Source: Prorocentrum cordatum
Lineage: Eukaryota > Sar > Dinophyceae > Prorocentrales > Prorocentraceae
Direction of reading: 5' to 3'
Length of the DNA stretch: 64,000 nt
Assembly: GCA_963575745.1 (NCBI GenBank)
Contig: CAUYUJ010019882.1
Location: 596,001-660,000, forward strand
The notes under the pieces were generated by a model. It did no database searches. It was not told where the DNA came from and was given only the letters and a program-made list of their open reading frames with translations. Every line of letters begins with the position of its first letter. Position 1 is the first letter of the stretch. Of this stretch, positions 9,723 to 18,964 are shown piece by piece. The position numbers and the translations under genes are program-made.

Positions 9723-11239
9723 CCCACCAGCCCTTTAGGGCGTAGGTGGTCTAGAGCGTTTCCTCTGCCAACCCCCCTTCTTTCCCTTCGGGGAGGGGTT
9801 TACCCCTCCCCTTACCCCTCCCCACTGACCTGGACGAGGCGTCTCGCGAGGTGTCAGGGACGCCCAAGATGGCTCAAGACGGCTCCAAGAGCGAAAAAGC
9901 GAGAAAGCACAAAACATTGATTTTCCTTAGGTTTTGGAAGGATTTTGGCCTCTTGGGGGGGCCCAAGAGGCGCTTCGAGGCACTCTAGAGGGGCAACCCT
10001 AATTGGAGCTCCCCCCTTCTTTGATAGATCTCCTCCAAGATGGCCCCAAGAGCGCCCCGAAGGCTCCCAAGAGCGCCCCAAGAGCGCCCCAAGAGGGCCC
10101 CGAGAGACCCCAAGAGGCCCCCAAGAAGCCTCTAAGAGGCTGCCAAGAGACCCCCAAGAGGCCCCAAGAGAGTTCAAGATGGCCCAAGACGGCTCCAAGA
10201 GCGAAAAGGCGAGAAAGCAAAAAACAATGATTTTCCTTAGGTTTTGGAAGGATTTTGGCCTCTTGGGGGGCCCAAGAGGCGACTCGAGGCACTCTAGAGG
10301 GGCAACGCTAATTGGGGACCCCCTCTTCTTTGATCGATCTCCTCCAAGATGGCCCCAAGAGCGCCCCGAAGGCTCCCAAGAGCGCCCCAAGAGCGCCCCA
10401 AGAGCGCCCCAAGAGGCCCCAAGAGGCGCCCAAGAGGCCTCCAAAAGGCTCCCAAGAGACCTCCAAGAGGCCCAAGAGGCTCCCAAGACGGCCCAAGACG
10501 GCTCCAAGAGCGAAAAGGCGAGAAAACACAAAACATTGATTTTACCTAGGTTTTGGAAAGATTTTGGCCTCAAGAAGGGCCCAAGAAGCGATTCGAGGCA
10601 CTCTAGAGGGGCAGCGCTAATTGAGGACCCCCCCTTCTTTGATAGATCTCCTCCAAGATGGCCCCAAGAGCGCCTCGAAAGCTCCCAAGAGCGCCCCAAG
10701 AGCGCCCCAAGAGAGCCCCAAGAGGCCCCAAGAGGCCCCCAAGAGGCCTCCAAGAGGCCCCCAAGAGACCCCCAAGAGGCCACAAGAGGCTCCCCGAGAT
10801 ACGCAAGAGGCCCCCGGGACCGCCAAGAGGCTCCAAAGACGGCCCAAGAGGCCTCCAAGCTCGCCATTGTCCTCCTCCTCCTCCTCTTTTTCTTCCTCCT
10901 CCCTCCTCCCCCTCCCCCTCCTCCTCCTCCTCCTCCTCCTCCTCCTCCTTTTCCTTTTCCTCCTTCTCGTCCTCCTCGTCCTCGCAGTCCTCCATCTCCT
11001 CCTCCTTATCTTCCTCCTCCTCCTCCTCCTCCTGCTCCTCCTCCTGCTCCTCCTCCTGCTCCTCCTCTTCCTCCTCCTACTCCGACGACGACGGCTCCTC
11101 CTACATCCTCCCCCTCTTGGGGTATATGGCGGCTCACCCCGCCCTCTGTTCTTCTGCATGCTCCCCCGCTTCCCTCGTAACCTCCACTCCCCTGGGACTC
11201 ATTTCTGGACGGGCTGGTGGGGATACGCGAAGCGTCTAG
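9723..11239. mobile_element. Element A, copy 2 (1517 bp) with proven empty site
   Basis: The right transposon arm reads CCAATTACCG where the left arm reads CCAAT, then this insert, then AATTACCG, so the insert and its 3-bp AAT duplication are exact. The ends are CCCACCAGCCC at the left, and GGGCTGGTGGGGATACGCG then CGTCTAG at the right. Internally there are three tandem units of about 310 bp (starting near 9892, 10201 and 10511), rich in CCCCAAGAG repeats and each containing a GATCTCCTCCAAGATGG-like block. A CTC/pyrimidine tract follows (10866-11100). No credible protein; open frames follow the repeats. Confidence 0.85.
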
Positions 11240-11847
11240 AATTACCGTTGCTACTGCACGCTGCTGGGGCCGCCGCCCACGACGGCATCCCCAGGTTCGC
11301 GCCGAGTCCGTCACATGTGAAACGTGCTGCGTTTGCAGGCTGGCCCGCGCCGAGTCCGCGGCATGTGAAGGGTATGACAACTCGGCGCCGCGCCGAGCAA
11401 GCTATCGTGCCCCCCCGACCCTCCTTATCGGCAGAAGCAGGGGCGCGTGCAAAAGGGCACTTGTTTAAGTTGTTGTATGTTTTTTCAAGTTTGTGCCTAG
11501 CAGCTCCGCGAAACTACTGCAGCGCGCGCCTGTGCAGTCCATCGCTGTGTGTGTTGGGTAATTCGTAATTTTCCCCCCCCGCTCTGAGGTCGCCGCCCTG
11601 GGCGGTCGAATGACGAGAAACTGTGCTCAAACTTGCGCCGCAGGATGTGGAGTGAGAAGATATGGTACGATGCGGGATCGATTGCACATGTCTGCGGTAA
11701 CTGAATATGCAACAAGGGGGCGATTTGGGGAGACTCGTGGCCCGTCAAAGGAGGAGGACCATGAGCAGGAGCAACTGCAACAGGCGTGCGTCTAGGCGCG
11801 CGTGGCCCTGGCACTGCGTCAAAGAAAAACCGTGGTGACTAGAATGA

Positions 11848-14800
11848 TTATGGACGACCCGAGGGGGGGGGCAGCTGCTTTGGCAGTGGCGGTGCGCGCC
11901 GCAGGCATCTGGATATCTGGACAAACCGCGGGTGCAGCTGCAGGAAGTTCTTCCTGCCCTCGCACTTCCGCTCGTTCGCCAGCGAGACCTCCCTGCTTGT
12001 TTTGCGTGCTCGGTCGCGCCCGCGTTTCATGTTGCCCACAGCCACCTGGCACTCCATCTGAGAAATGGCCCCGGCCATGTGTCTCTGGAAAACTGTGTAT
12101 GGGTCCTTGTTGGTGAACAGCCTTGGGATCGAGGCGTGCGCCAACTCCAAACCTCGCTTTTCGCACTCCGCGATCGCCTCTTCCTGCACCATCAAGCGGC
12201 GGCCCAACCGCTTCTCGTCGGGCACCACGATCCGCTTGATGCCGCGCTTCTCGCACCTGTCCAGGAAGGCGGCCACGCCCGGCCTGGACAGGAACGGCGT
12301 TGAACCTGGGGAAGCAAACATGATGGACCCACGAACCCGGAAAGGGATATAGACATGTGGAGCATGGGCACGTTTTCACGATACCCAACGGGGCAACACC
12401 TCACGAAACATCCCACGAGACACCTCACGAAACATCCCACGAGACACCTCACGAAACATTCCGCGAGACACCTCACGAAACATTCCACGAGACACCCCGC
12501 GAAACATTCCACGAGACACCCCACGAAACATTCCACGACGACAGGCAACCACTCAACCAAGGCGGTGTGGTCGTGCTGGGGAGTGGTCGTGCTGGGGTGT
12601 GGTCGTGCTGGGGGGTGGTCGTGCTGGGGGGTGGTCGTGCTGGGGGGGTGGTCGTGCTGGGGGTGGTCGTGCTGGGGCGTGGTCGTGCTGGGGCGTGGTC
12701 GTGCTGGGGCGTGGTCGTGCTGGGGTGTGGTCGCGCTGTGGTGAGGTCGTGCTGGGGTGTGGTCGTGCTGGGGTGTGGTCTTGCTGGGGTGGGGTGCTGG
12801 GGTGGGGTCGTGCTGGGGTGGGGTCCTGCTGGGGTGTGGTCGTGCTGGGGTGTGGTCGTGCTGGGGTGGGTCGTGCTGGGGTGTGGTCGTTCTGCGTGCT
12901 GGCGTGGTGGGGTCGTGCTGGGGTGTGGTCGTGCTGGGGTGTGGTCGTGCTGGGGTGTGGTCGTGCTGGGGTGTGGTCGTGCTGGGGCGTGGTCGTGCTG
13001 GGGTGGGGTCGTGCTGGGGTGGGGTCGTGCTGGGGTGTCGTGCTCGTGCTGGGGTGGTCCGCACCCTGTGATTTATCGATCGGGTCGTTGGTCGTGCTGG
13101 TGCTGGGGTGTGGTCGTGCTGGGGTGTGGTCGTGCTGGGGTGTGGTCGTGCTGGGGTGTGGTCGTGCTGGGGTGTGGTCGTGCTGGGGCGTGGTCGTGCT
13201 GGGCGTGGTCGTGCTGGGGCGTGGTCGTGCTGGGGCGTGGTCGTGCTGAGGTGTCCCGCACCCTGTGATTTATCGATCGGGATTTCAAAAACAAGCGTTT
13301 CGCCTGAGACATCCTCAAATTTTAATCCGCCGGCCTCCTTCGACTTCGATATTTATCAGGGAAAGAATCCGCCGGCCTCCTTCAAGTTGGGCACCGGGGA
13401 CATGTTTACATACTAAAAGAGAACCCTGGGCCTGCGCCCTTTCCGGGAAACATGATGGACCCACGAACCCGGAAAGGGATATAGACATGTGGAGCATGGG
13501 CACGTTTTCACGATACCCAACGGGCAACACCTCACGAAACATCCCACGAGACACCTCACGAAACATCCCACGAGACACCTCACGAAACATTCCGCGAGAC
13601 ACCTCACGAAACATTCCAGGAGACACCCCGCGAAACATTCCACGAGACACCCCACGAAACATTCCACGACGACAGGCAACCACTCAACCAAGGCGGTGTG
13701 GTCGTGCTGGGGAGTGGTCGTGCTGGGGTGTGGTCGTGCTGGGGGGTGGTCGTGCTGGGGTGTGGTCGTGCTGGGGGGGGGTCGTGCTGGGGGGTGGTTG
13801 TGCTGGGGCGTGGTCGTGCTGGGGCGTGGTCGTGCTGGGGCGTGGTCGTGCTGGGGTGTGGTCGTGCTGTGGTGAGGTCGTGCTGGGGTGTGGTCGTGCT
13901 GGGGTGTGGTCTTGCTGGGGGTGGGGTCGTGCTGGGGTGTGGTCGTGCTGGGGTGTGGTCGTGCTGGGGTGTGGTCGTGCTGGGGGGGTCGTGCTGGGGT
14001 GGGGTCGTGCTGGGGTGGTCGTGCTGGGGGGTGGTCGTGCTGGGGGGTGGTCGTGCTGGGGGTGGTCGTGCTGGGGGTGGTCGTGCTGGGGCGTGGTCGT
14101 GCTGGGGCGTGGTCGTGCTGGGGCGTGGTCGTGCTGGGGTGGTCGTGCTGTGGTGAGGTCGTGCTGGGGTGTGGTCGTGCTGGGGTGTGGTCTTGCTGGG
14201 GTAGGGTCGTGCTGGGGTCGGGTCGTGCTGGGGTGTGGTCGTGCTGGGGTATGGTCGTGCTGGGGTGGGGTCGTGCTGGGGTGGGGTCGTGCTGGGGTCT
14301 GGTCGTGCTGGGGTGTGGTCGTGCTGGGGTATGGTCGTGCTAGGGTGGGGTCGTGCATTTCGCTCGAGACATCCTGCCAAAATTCCAGGAAATCGTACAA
14401 AAACAAAGGAATTAGTCGAGACATCATCGAAATTCCTTCGCGCGGGGCGCTTTTCCGCGTCGCGGTCGGCTCTGCAAAACAAGCGTTTCGCTCGAGACAT
14501 CCTCGGCAAACTCTGCGGAGCAAGCGTTTCGCTCGAGACATCCTCAACACACGAAAAAGTGGCCCGCACCCTGTGATTTATCGATCGGGATTTCAAAAAC
14601 AAGCGTTTCGCTCGAGACATCCTCAAATTTTAATTCGCCGGCCTCCTTCGACCTCGTTATTTATCAGGGAAAAAATTCGCCGGCCTCCCTCAAGTTGGCA
14701 CCGGGGGACAGGTTTACCTACTAAAAGAGAACCCTGGGCCCCCGCCCTTTCCGGGAAAAAAATCGACGAAAAATTCGGCGTACGATTTTGCAGTACTTCG

Positions 14801-15150
14801 CCGCGGGGGCGGTGGAAACATGAAGGCGGGGGGGCGGCGCTTGCTGTAGCAATTGCGTTGCGTAGCGTCTGGCACGCTAACAAATCCAGGGTTTCGTGCC
14901 GATGGGCGATGTTACCCTCGGAAGAGGACGCGACGCGCCGCATTCCTCATCCAATGCCCTTGCGGTGTGTGGGGGCGTTGTGGCCCCGCCGTCCTGGGGC
15001 GTTCTTCAAGACGAGCGTTTCCTTGGCGGTGGGGGGGGTGCCCCTGGCCGCCTTCGTTATCTGCGCCTTTTGCCGCGGCACGCTAGCGCCATCCACGTTC
15101 GTCATCGTCGACGCGCGTGTCGTGGCAGCCGCCTTCATCTTGGCAGGCAT
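11848..15150 (-). CDS. Small serine recombinase (resolvase/invertase family), three exons
   Basis: Minus-strand exons 15042-15150, 14916-14945 and 11848-12305 (109, 30 and 458 nt) join into a 198-residue protein. Intron 1 (14946-15041, 96 bp) is GC-AG. Intron 2 (12306-14915) is GTAACA…CCCCAG and is swollen by two element B insertions. The N-terminus has the catalytic R-x-S (R12, S14) followed by G21-x-S23-x3-Q27. RPG lies at 54-56, a GIKRIVV strand around 68-74, and RLGR at 79-82 (the Arg pair of the active site). The long helix AGAISQMECQVAVGNMKRGRDR spans 124-145, and CEGRK at 161-165 is a signature of the family's C-terminal linker. The Tyr of the usual YxRVS is Thr here, and the Asp after RLGR is Arg, so activity is uncertain. 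The C-terminal helix-turn-helix is short or missing. The predicted role is DNA strand exchange at paired sites. Exon 1 lies in the unique loop; exons 2 and 3 lie in the inverted arm. Confidence 0.75.
12319..13450. mobile_element. Element B, copy 1
   Basis: Starts CATGATGGACCCACGAACCC then GGAAAGGG, and ends CCCTTTCCGGGAAA, so CCCGGAAAGGG is inverted near the two ends. Between them are repeats of CTCACGAAACATTCCACGAGACACC (about 12395-12540) and a long 16-bp minisatellite (GTGGTCGTGCTGGGGT, about 12565-13250). A conserved tail follows, with ATTTATCGATCGG, GCGTTTCGCCTGAGACATCC and two copies of CCGCCGGCCTCCTTC. Relative to the right arm it is inserted beside the recombinase intron 2 acceptor. 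The minisatellite is open in all frames because 16 is not a multiple of 3; the resulting ORFs are artefacts. Confidence 0.75.
13451..14758. mobile_element. Element B, copy 2, in tandem with copy 1
   Basis: The same left end as copy 1 begins directly at the last base of copy 1, with no spacer. The 16-bp array covers about 13698-14352. It is followed by a 200-bp segment not present in the other copies, in which TTTCGCTCGAGACATC recurs three times (from about 14355, 14483 and 14524), and then the common tail, in which the motif occurs once more (14603). It ends CCCTTTCCGGGAAA at about 14758, where the arm sequence resumes. Confidence 0.7.
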
Positions 15151-15477
15151 GGCGCGGGCGCCAGAAAACGAAACAAACATATGTTGCGCGGTGCCCGAAC
15201 GCCGCAGGCGCGGCAGATAGGAGAGGGAAGGAGGAGCAGGAGCAGGAGCAGGAGCAGGAGGAATACAATTAGGCGGTGGATGGGGATGCGGGGGAAGGGG
15301 GGAATGGGGCGAGGAGGGGGGCGAGGAGGAAAATTGGGGGAGGGGGCAGTGAGGAGGAAGGAGGACGCGCGAGGGGGGGCGCGGCCCCCGCCGAGGCTTG
15401 AAAACGCTAGAGGGCGGCAGGGGCAACGCCGGCGACGGCGCCGACGAGGGTTGGGGCGGAGACAGAAGGGCGCGCCG

Positions 15478-15623
15478 GAAGTCGGTCCTGGACCGACTTC
15501 CGACGCGGGCCCGCGCCAGAAGTCAGTCCTGGACCGACTTCCGACGCGGGCCCGCGTCGGAAGTGGGTCCAGGACCGACTTCCGACGCGGGCCCGCGCCA
15601 GAAGTCAGTCCTGGACCGACTTC
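15478..15623. repeat. Four 41-bp repeats, each with an 11-bp palindrome (possible recombinase site)
   Basis: Palindromes of 23 bp start at 15478, 15519, 15560 and 15601, exactly 41 bp apart. The first, GAAGTCGGTCC-T-GGACCGACTTC, is perfect; the others have one or two changes in the left half. Each is separated by CGACGCGGGCCCGCG, itself containing a GCGGGCCCGC palindrome. The array lies in the unique loop of the transposon, 328 bp upstream of the recombinase start. Repeated dyads beside a resolvase gene recall the multi-subsite res sites of Tn3-type elements; that role is inferred. Confidence 0.7.
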
Positions 15624-16102
15624 TGGCACAGCCCGGCGGCCGGCGCCAGAAGTTGGCCGACGGTCCGTGGGGGCCGTTCGAAGGGGGGGCTCTTGCGCTG
15701 GCAGGAGCAAGCGGCAGGTCGGCGGCAGTCGGCGGGAGTAGGCGGGGCCCACCGGCTGAGGGCCCGCCAGAGCTGGCGGAGAGGCGGGCGCTCTTGCCAA
15801 CAGACGTTGGCGGGAGGTCGGCGGCAGCCGGCGGAAGTACGTGCAGCCTGCGGCCGACGGCCCGCAGGAGGCCGCGGAAGTACGTGCAGCCTGCGGGCGA
15901 CGGCCCAGGGGAGGTTCGTGTCGCCCGACAGAAGTCACAAATAGACTGCGGCGGACTGACAGCGGGGGCCGGCGGGGATCCCTGGGAGGCCCGTGGCAAC
16001 CGGAGGAAGTAAGCGTGGACCACCCAACTGTAGCCATTCGTTGCTTTTTCGCGGCTCAAGCAGCGCGGGGACAGCTTTTTCTGGACACGCTATCATGGAC
16101 GC
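15624..16102. other. Rest of the transposon loop: GC-rich degenerate repeats, no clear gene
   Basis: Contains related GTCGGCGGCAG / CCGGCGGAAGTACGTGCAGC repeats (about 15715-15905), with CGGAAGTACGTGCAGCCTGC twice. Open frames on both strands are Arg/Pro/Gly-rich and unconvincing. At 16030-16060 two pieces resembling a dinoflagellate spliced leader occur in order (see findings). Confidence 0.5.
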
Positions 16103-16198
16103 GGCACCCCCCCACCGTCCAGGAAACGCTCGTCTTGAAGAACGTCCCAGGACGGCGGGGCCACAACGCCCCCACACACCGCAGGGGCATTGGATGAG

Positions 16199-16961
16199 GA
16201 ATGTGGCGCGTCGCGTCCTCTTCCGAAGGTAACATCGCCCATCGGCGCGAAACCCTGGATTTGTTAGCGTGCCAGACGCTACACTACGCAATTGCTACAG
16301 CAAGCGCCCCCCCCCCGCCTTCATGTTTCCACCGCCCCCGCGGCGAATAACTGCAAAATCGCACGCCGAATTTGTCGTAGAGTTTTGTTTTCCTTCCCCA
16401 GGCTCAACGCCGTTCCTGTCCAGGCCCGGCGTGGCCGCCTTCGTGGACAGGTGCGAGAAGCGCGGCATCAAGCGGATCGTGGTGCCCGACGAGAAGCGGT
16501 TGGCCCGCCGCTTGATGGTGCAGGAAGAGGCGATCGCGGAGTGCGAAAAGCGAGGTCCGGAGTTGGTGCACGCCTCGATCCCGGGGCTGTTCACCGACAA
16601 GGACCCATGCACAGTTTTCCAGAGACACATGGCCGGGGCCATTTCTCAGATGGAGCGCCAGGTGGCTGTGGGCAACATGAAACACGGGCGCGACCGAGCA
16701 CGCAAAACAAGCACGGAGGTCTCGCTGGCGAACGAGCGGAAGTGCGAGGGCAGGAAGAACTTCCTGCAGCTGCACCCGCGGTTTGTCCAGATATCCAGAT
16801 GCCTGCGGCGCGCACCGCCAATGCCAAAGCAGCTGCCCCCCCCCCCGGTCGTCCATAATCATTATAGTCACCACGGTTTTTCTTTGACGCAGTGGCAGGG
16901 CCACGCGCGCCTAGACGCACGCCTGTTGCAGTTGCTCCTGCTCATGGTCCTCCTCCTTTGA
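16199..16961 (+). pseudogene. Truncated serine recombinase copy lacking the catalytic exon
   Basis: Exons 16199-16228 and 16402-16961 correspond to exons 2 and 3 of the left-arm gene. The intron (16229-16401) begins GTAACA and ends TTCCTTCCCCAG. The protein includes RVASSSEG, RPGVAAFVDRCEKRGIKRIVV, RLARR (Gly of RLGR changed to Ala), AGAISQMERQ and CEGRK. The R-x-S catalytic exon is absent because the arm homology stops at the intron 1 donor. A different C-run length near 16845 shifts the tail, adding about 30 hydrophobic residues. It cannot encode a catalytic recombinase unless another first exon exists. Confidence 0.7.
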
Positions 16962-17223
16962 CGGGCCACGAGTCTCCCCAAATCGTCCCCTTGTTGCATA
17001 TGCAGTTACCGCAGACATGTGTAATCGATCCCGCATCGTACCATATCTTCTCACTCCACATCCTGCGGCGCAAGTTTGAGCAAAGTTTCTCGTCATTCGG
17101 CCGCCCAGGGCGGCGACCTCAGAGCGGGGAGGGAAAATAACGAATTACCCAACACACACAACGATGGACTGCACAGGCGCGTGCTGCAGTAGTTTCGCGG
17201 AGCTGCTAGACACAAACTTGAAA

Positions 17224-18289
17224 CATGATGGACCCACGAACCCGGAAAGGGATATAGACATGTGGAGCATGGGCACGTTTTCACGATACCCAACGGGGCA
17301 ACACCTCACGAAACATCCCACGAGACACCTCACGAAACATTCCGCGAGACACCTCACGAAACATTCCACGAGACACCCCGCGAAACATTCCACGAGACAC
17401 CCCACGAAACATTCCACGACGACAGGCAACCACTCAACCAAGGCGGTGTGGTCGTGCTGGGGAGCGGTCGTGCTGGGGAGTGGTCGTGCTGGGGGGTGGT
17501 CGTGCTGGGGCGTGGTCGTGCTGGGGGGGTGGTCGTGCTGGGGGGTGGTTGTGCTGGGGCGTGGTCGTGCTGGGGCGTGGTCGTGCTGGGGCGTGCTGGG
17601 GTGGTCGTGCTGGGGTGTGGTCGTGCGGTGCTGGGGTGTGGTCGTGCTGGGGTGGGGTCGTGCTGGGGGTGGGGTCGTGGGTGGGTCGTGCTGGGGTGTG
17701 GTCGTGCATGTCGTGCGTGGGTGTGCTGGGGTGTGGTCGTGGGGTGTGGTCGTGCTGGTGGTCGTGCTGGGGGTCGTGCTGGGGGTGTGGTCGTGCTGGG
17801 TGTGGTCGTGCTGGGGTGGGTCGTGGGGTGTGTGGGGGGGTGGGGTCGTGCTGGGGTGTGGTCGTGCTGGGGTGGTCCGCACCCTGTGATTCATCGATCG
17901 GGTCGTGCTGGGGTGTGGTCGTGGTGGGGTGTGATCGTGGTGGGGTGTGGTCGTGTTGGGGTGTGGTCGTGCTGGGGTGTGGTCGTGCTGGGGTGTGGTC
18001 GTGCTGGGGTGTGGTCGTGCTGGGGTGTGGTCGTGCTGGGGCGTGGTCGTGCTGGGGCGTGGTCGTGCTGGGGTGTGGTCGTGCTGAGGTGTCCCGCACC
18101 CTGTGATTTATCGATGGGGATTTCAAAAACAAGCGTTTCGCCTGAGACATCCTCAAATTTTAATCCGCCGGCCTCCTTCGACCTCGATATTTATCAGGGA
18201 AAGAATCCGCCGGCCTCCTTCAAGTTGGGCACGGGGGGATATGTTTACATGGGAAAAGAGAACCCTGGGCCTATGCCCTTTCCGGGAAA
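17224..18289. mobile_element. Element B, copy 3
   Basis: Starts CATGATGGACCCACGAACCC and ends CCCTTTCCGGGAAA like the other copies, with a shorter and more disordered 16-bp array (about 17450-18090). The left arm is uninterrupted here (GTATGTTTTTTCAAGTTTG in complement), so insertion was in an A-rich run. A short duplication such as GAAA is possible but cannot be resolved. The tail again has GCGTTTCGCCTGAGACATCC. Confidence 0.75.
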
Positions 18290-18956
18290 AATACAACAAC
18301 TTAAACAAGTGCCCTTTTGCACGCGCCCCTGCTTCTGCCGATAAGGAGGGTAGGGGGGGCACGATAGCTTGCTCGGCGCGGCGCCGAGTTGTCAAACCCT
18401 TCACATGCCGCGGACTCGGCGCGGGCCAGCCTGCAAACGCAGCACGTTTCACATGTGACGGACTCGGCGCGAACCTGGGGATGCCTTCGTGGGCGGCGGC
18501 CCCAGCAGCGTGCAGTAGCAACGGTAATTGGTGGGACAAAACATGTTGGCTCTTTCGGTTCGAGACGCAACCTCTAGTTCCAACTAGCCCAACAAAAGAC
18601 ACCCGCGCGCTTAAAGGCCGAGCTCGGGCTGCATGTGAAGAGGCACGGAGAAGGCTCAAACGCCCTTGGCTCGTACCGCCTACTGCAGGGCAGAGTGGGA
18701 AGGAGGATCAAGCGCCACTTGCCCTGGCACCCCTGAGCGAAGGCCGCGTTGCGCGTAATCATACCTTCCAATGGCGGGCGCGCCAAGCTGCTAGTTTGAC
18801 ACCGAAACTATTTGAAACGCGCGCGCGGCCATTTTCAAAACCACCATGAAGCATTTTCAACTTCAGCACCGCGCGGCCCGCAAGCGGCCTAGAACCATGA
18901 GAAAACCATTTTCATCATTCTTAATATGATCCCCGGCATGCCCGTGACCCTATCCA

Positions 18957-18964
18957 TTGGGCGC
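18957..18964. repeat. Right 8-bp target-site duplication TTGGGCGC
   Basis: Identical to 9285-9292 and directly outside the CCCTATCCA end of the transposon. It is followed by the sequence that continues the interrupted minus-strand reading frame. Confidence 0.9.

Larger units (their letters stand above)
9293..15043. repeat. Left inverted arm of the 9.7-kb transposon
   Basis: Collinear with the complement of 16103-18956. It is interrupted by element A at 9723-11239 and by two tandem element B copies at 12319-14758. The aligned blocks are 9293-9722, 11243-12318 and 14759-15043. Alignment ends at GGCACCCCCC, which coincides with the first exon-intron boundary of the recombinase gene. Confidence 0.85.
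9293..18956. mobile_element. 9.7-kb foldback/Mutator-like transposon carrying a serine recombinase
   Basis: The ends are TGGATAGGGTCACGGG at 9293 and its complement at 18956, flanked by the 8-bp duplication TTGGGCGC. Inverted arms run from 9293-15043 and 16103-18956. After removing later insertions (element A and element B copies) each arm is about 1.78 kb. A unique loop of about 1.06 kb (15044-16102) separates them. Long terminal repeats with an 8-10-bp duplication fit Mutator-like or foldback DNA transposons (family knowledge), but no DDE transposase is visible, so it may be non-autonomous or of another type. The only protein I recognise in it is a serine recombinase, encoded across the left arm and loop, with a truncated copy in the right arm. 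Confidence 0.85.
16103..18956. repeat. Right inverted arm of the 9.7-kb transposon
   Basis: Reverse complement of the left arm, with one element B insertion (17224-18289). It lacks element A and the two left-arm B insertions, so it provides the empty sites used to define them. Scattered substitutions and C-run length differences show the arms have been diverging. Confidence 0.85.

Noticed and set aside
9723-11239. Element A as a Helitron (5' TC, 3' CTAG, insertion next to AT)
   Set aside because: The empty site shows an AAT duplication at both ends of two copies, whereas Helitrons do not duplicate their target; joining at TC…CTAG would leave two extra bases.
12355-13316. Long ORFs with 16-residue repeats (GVVVLGCGRAGVWSCW on plus, Pro/Ser/Thr/His on minus)
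   Set aside because: The underlying repeat is 16 bp, not a multiple of three, so all frames stay open by chance; the same happens at 13.7-14.4 and 17.4-18.1 kb.
15478-15623. CRISPR-like array
   Set aside because: Only four units with no unique spacers, each a palindrome; eukaryotic context. The other regular arrays (46.6, 61.1 kb) are contiguous tandem repeats without spacers.
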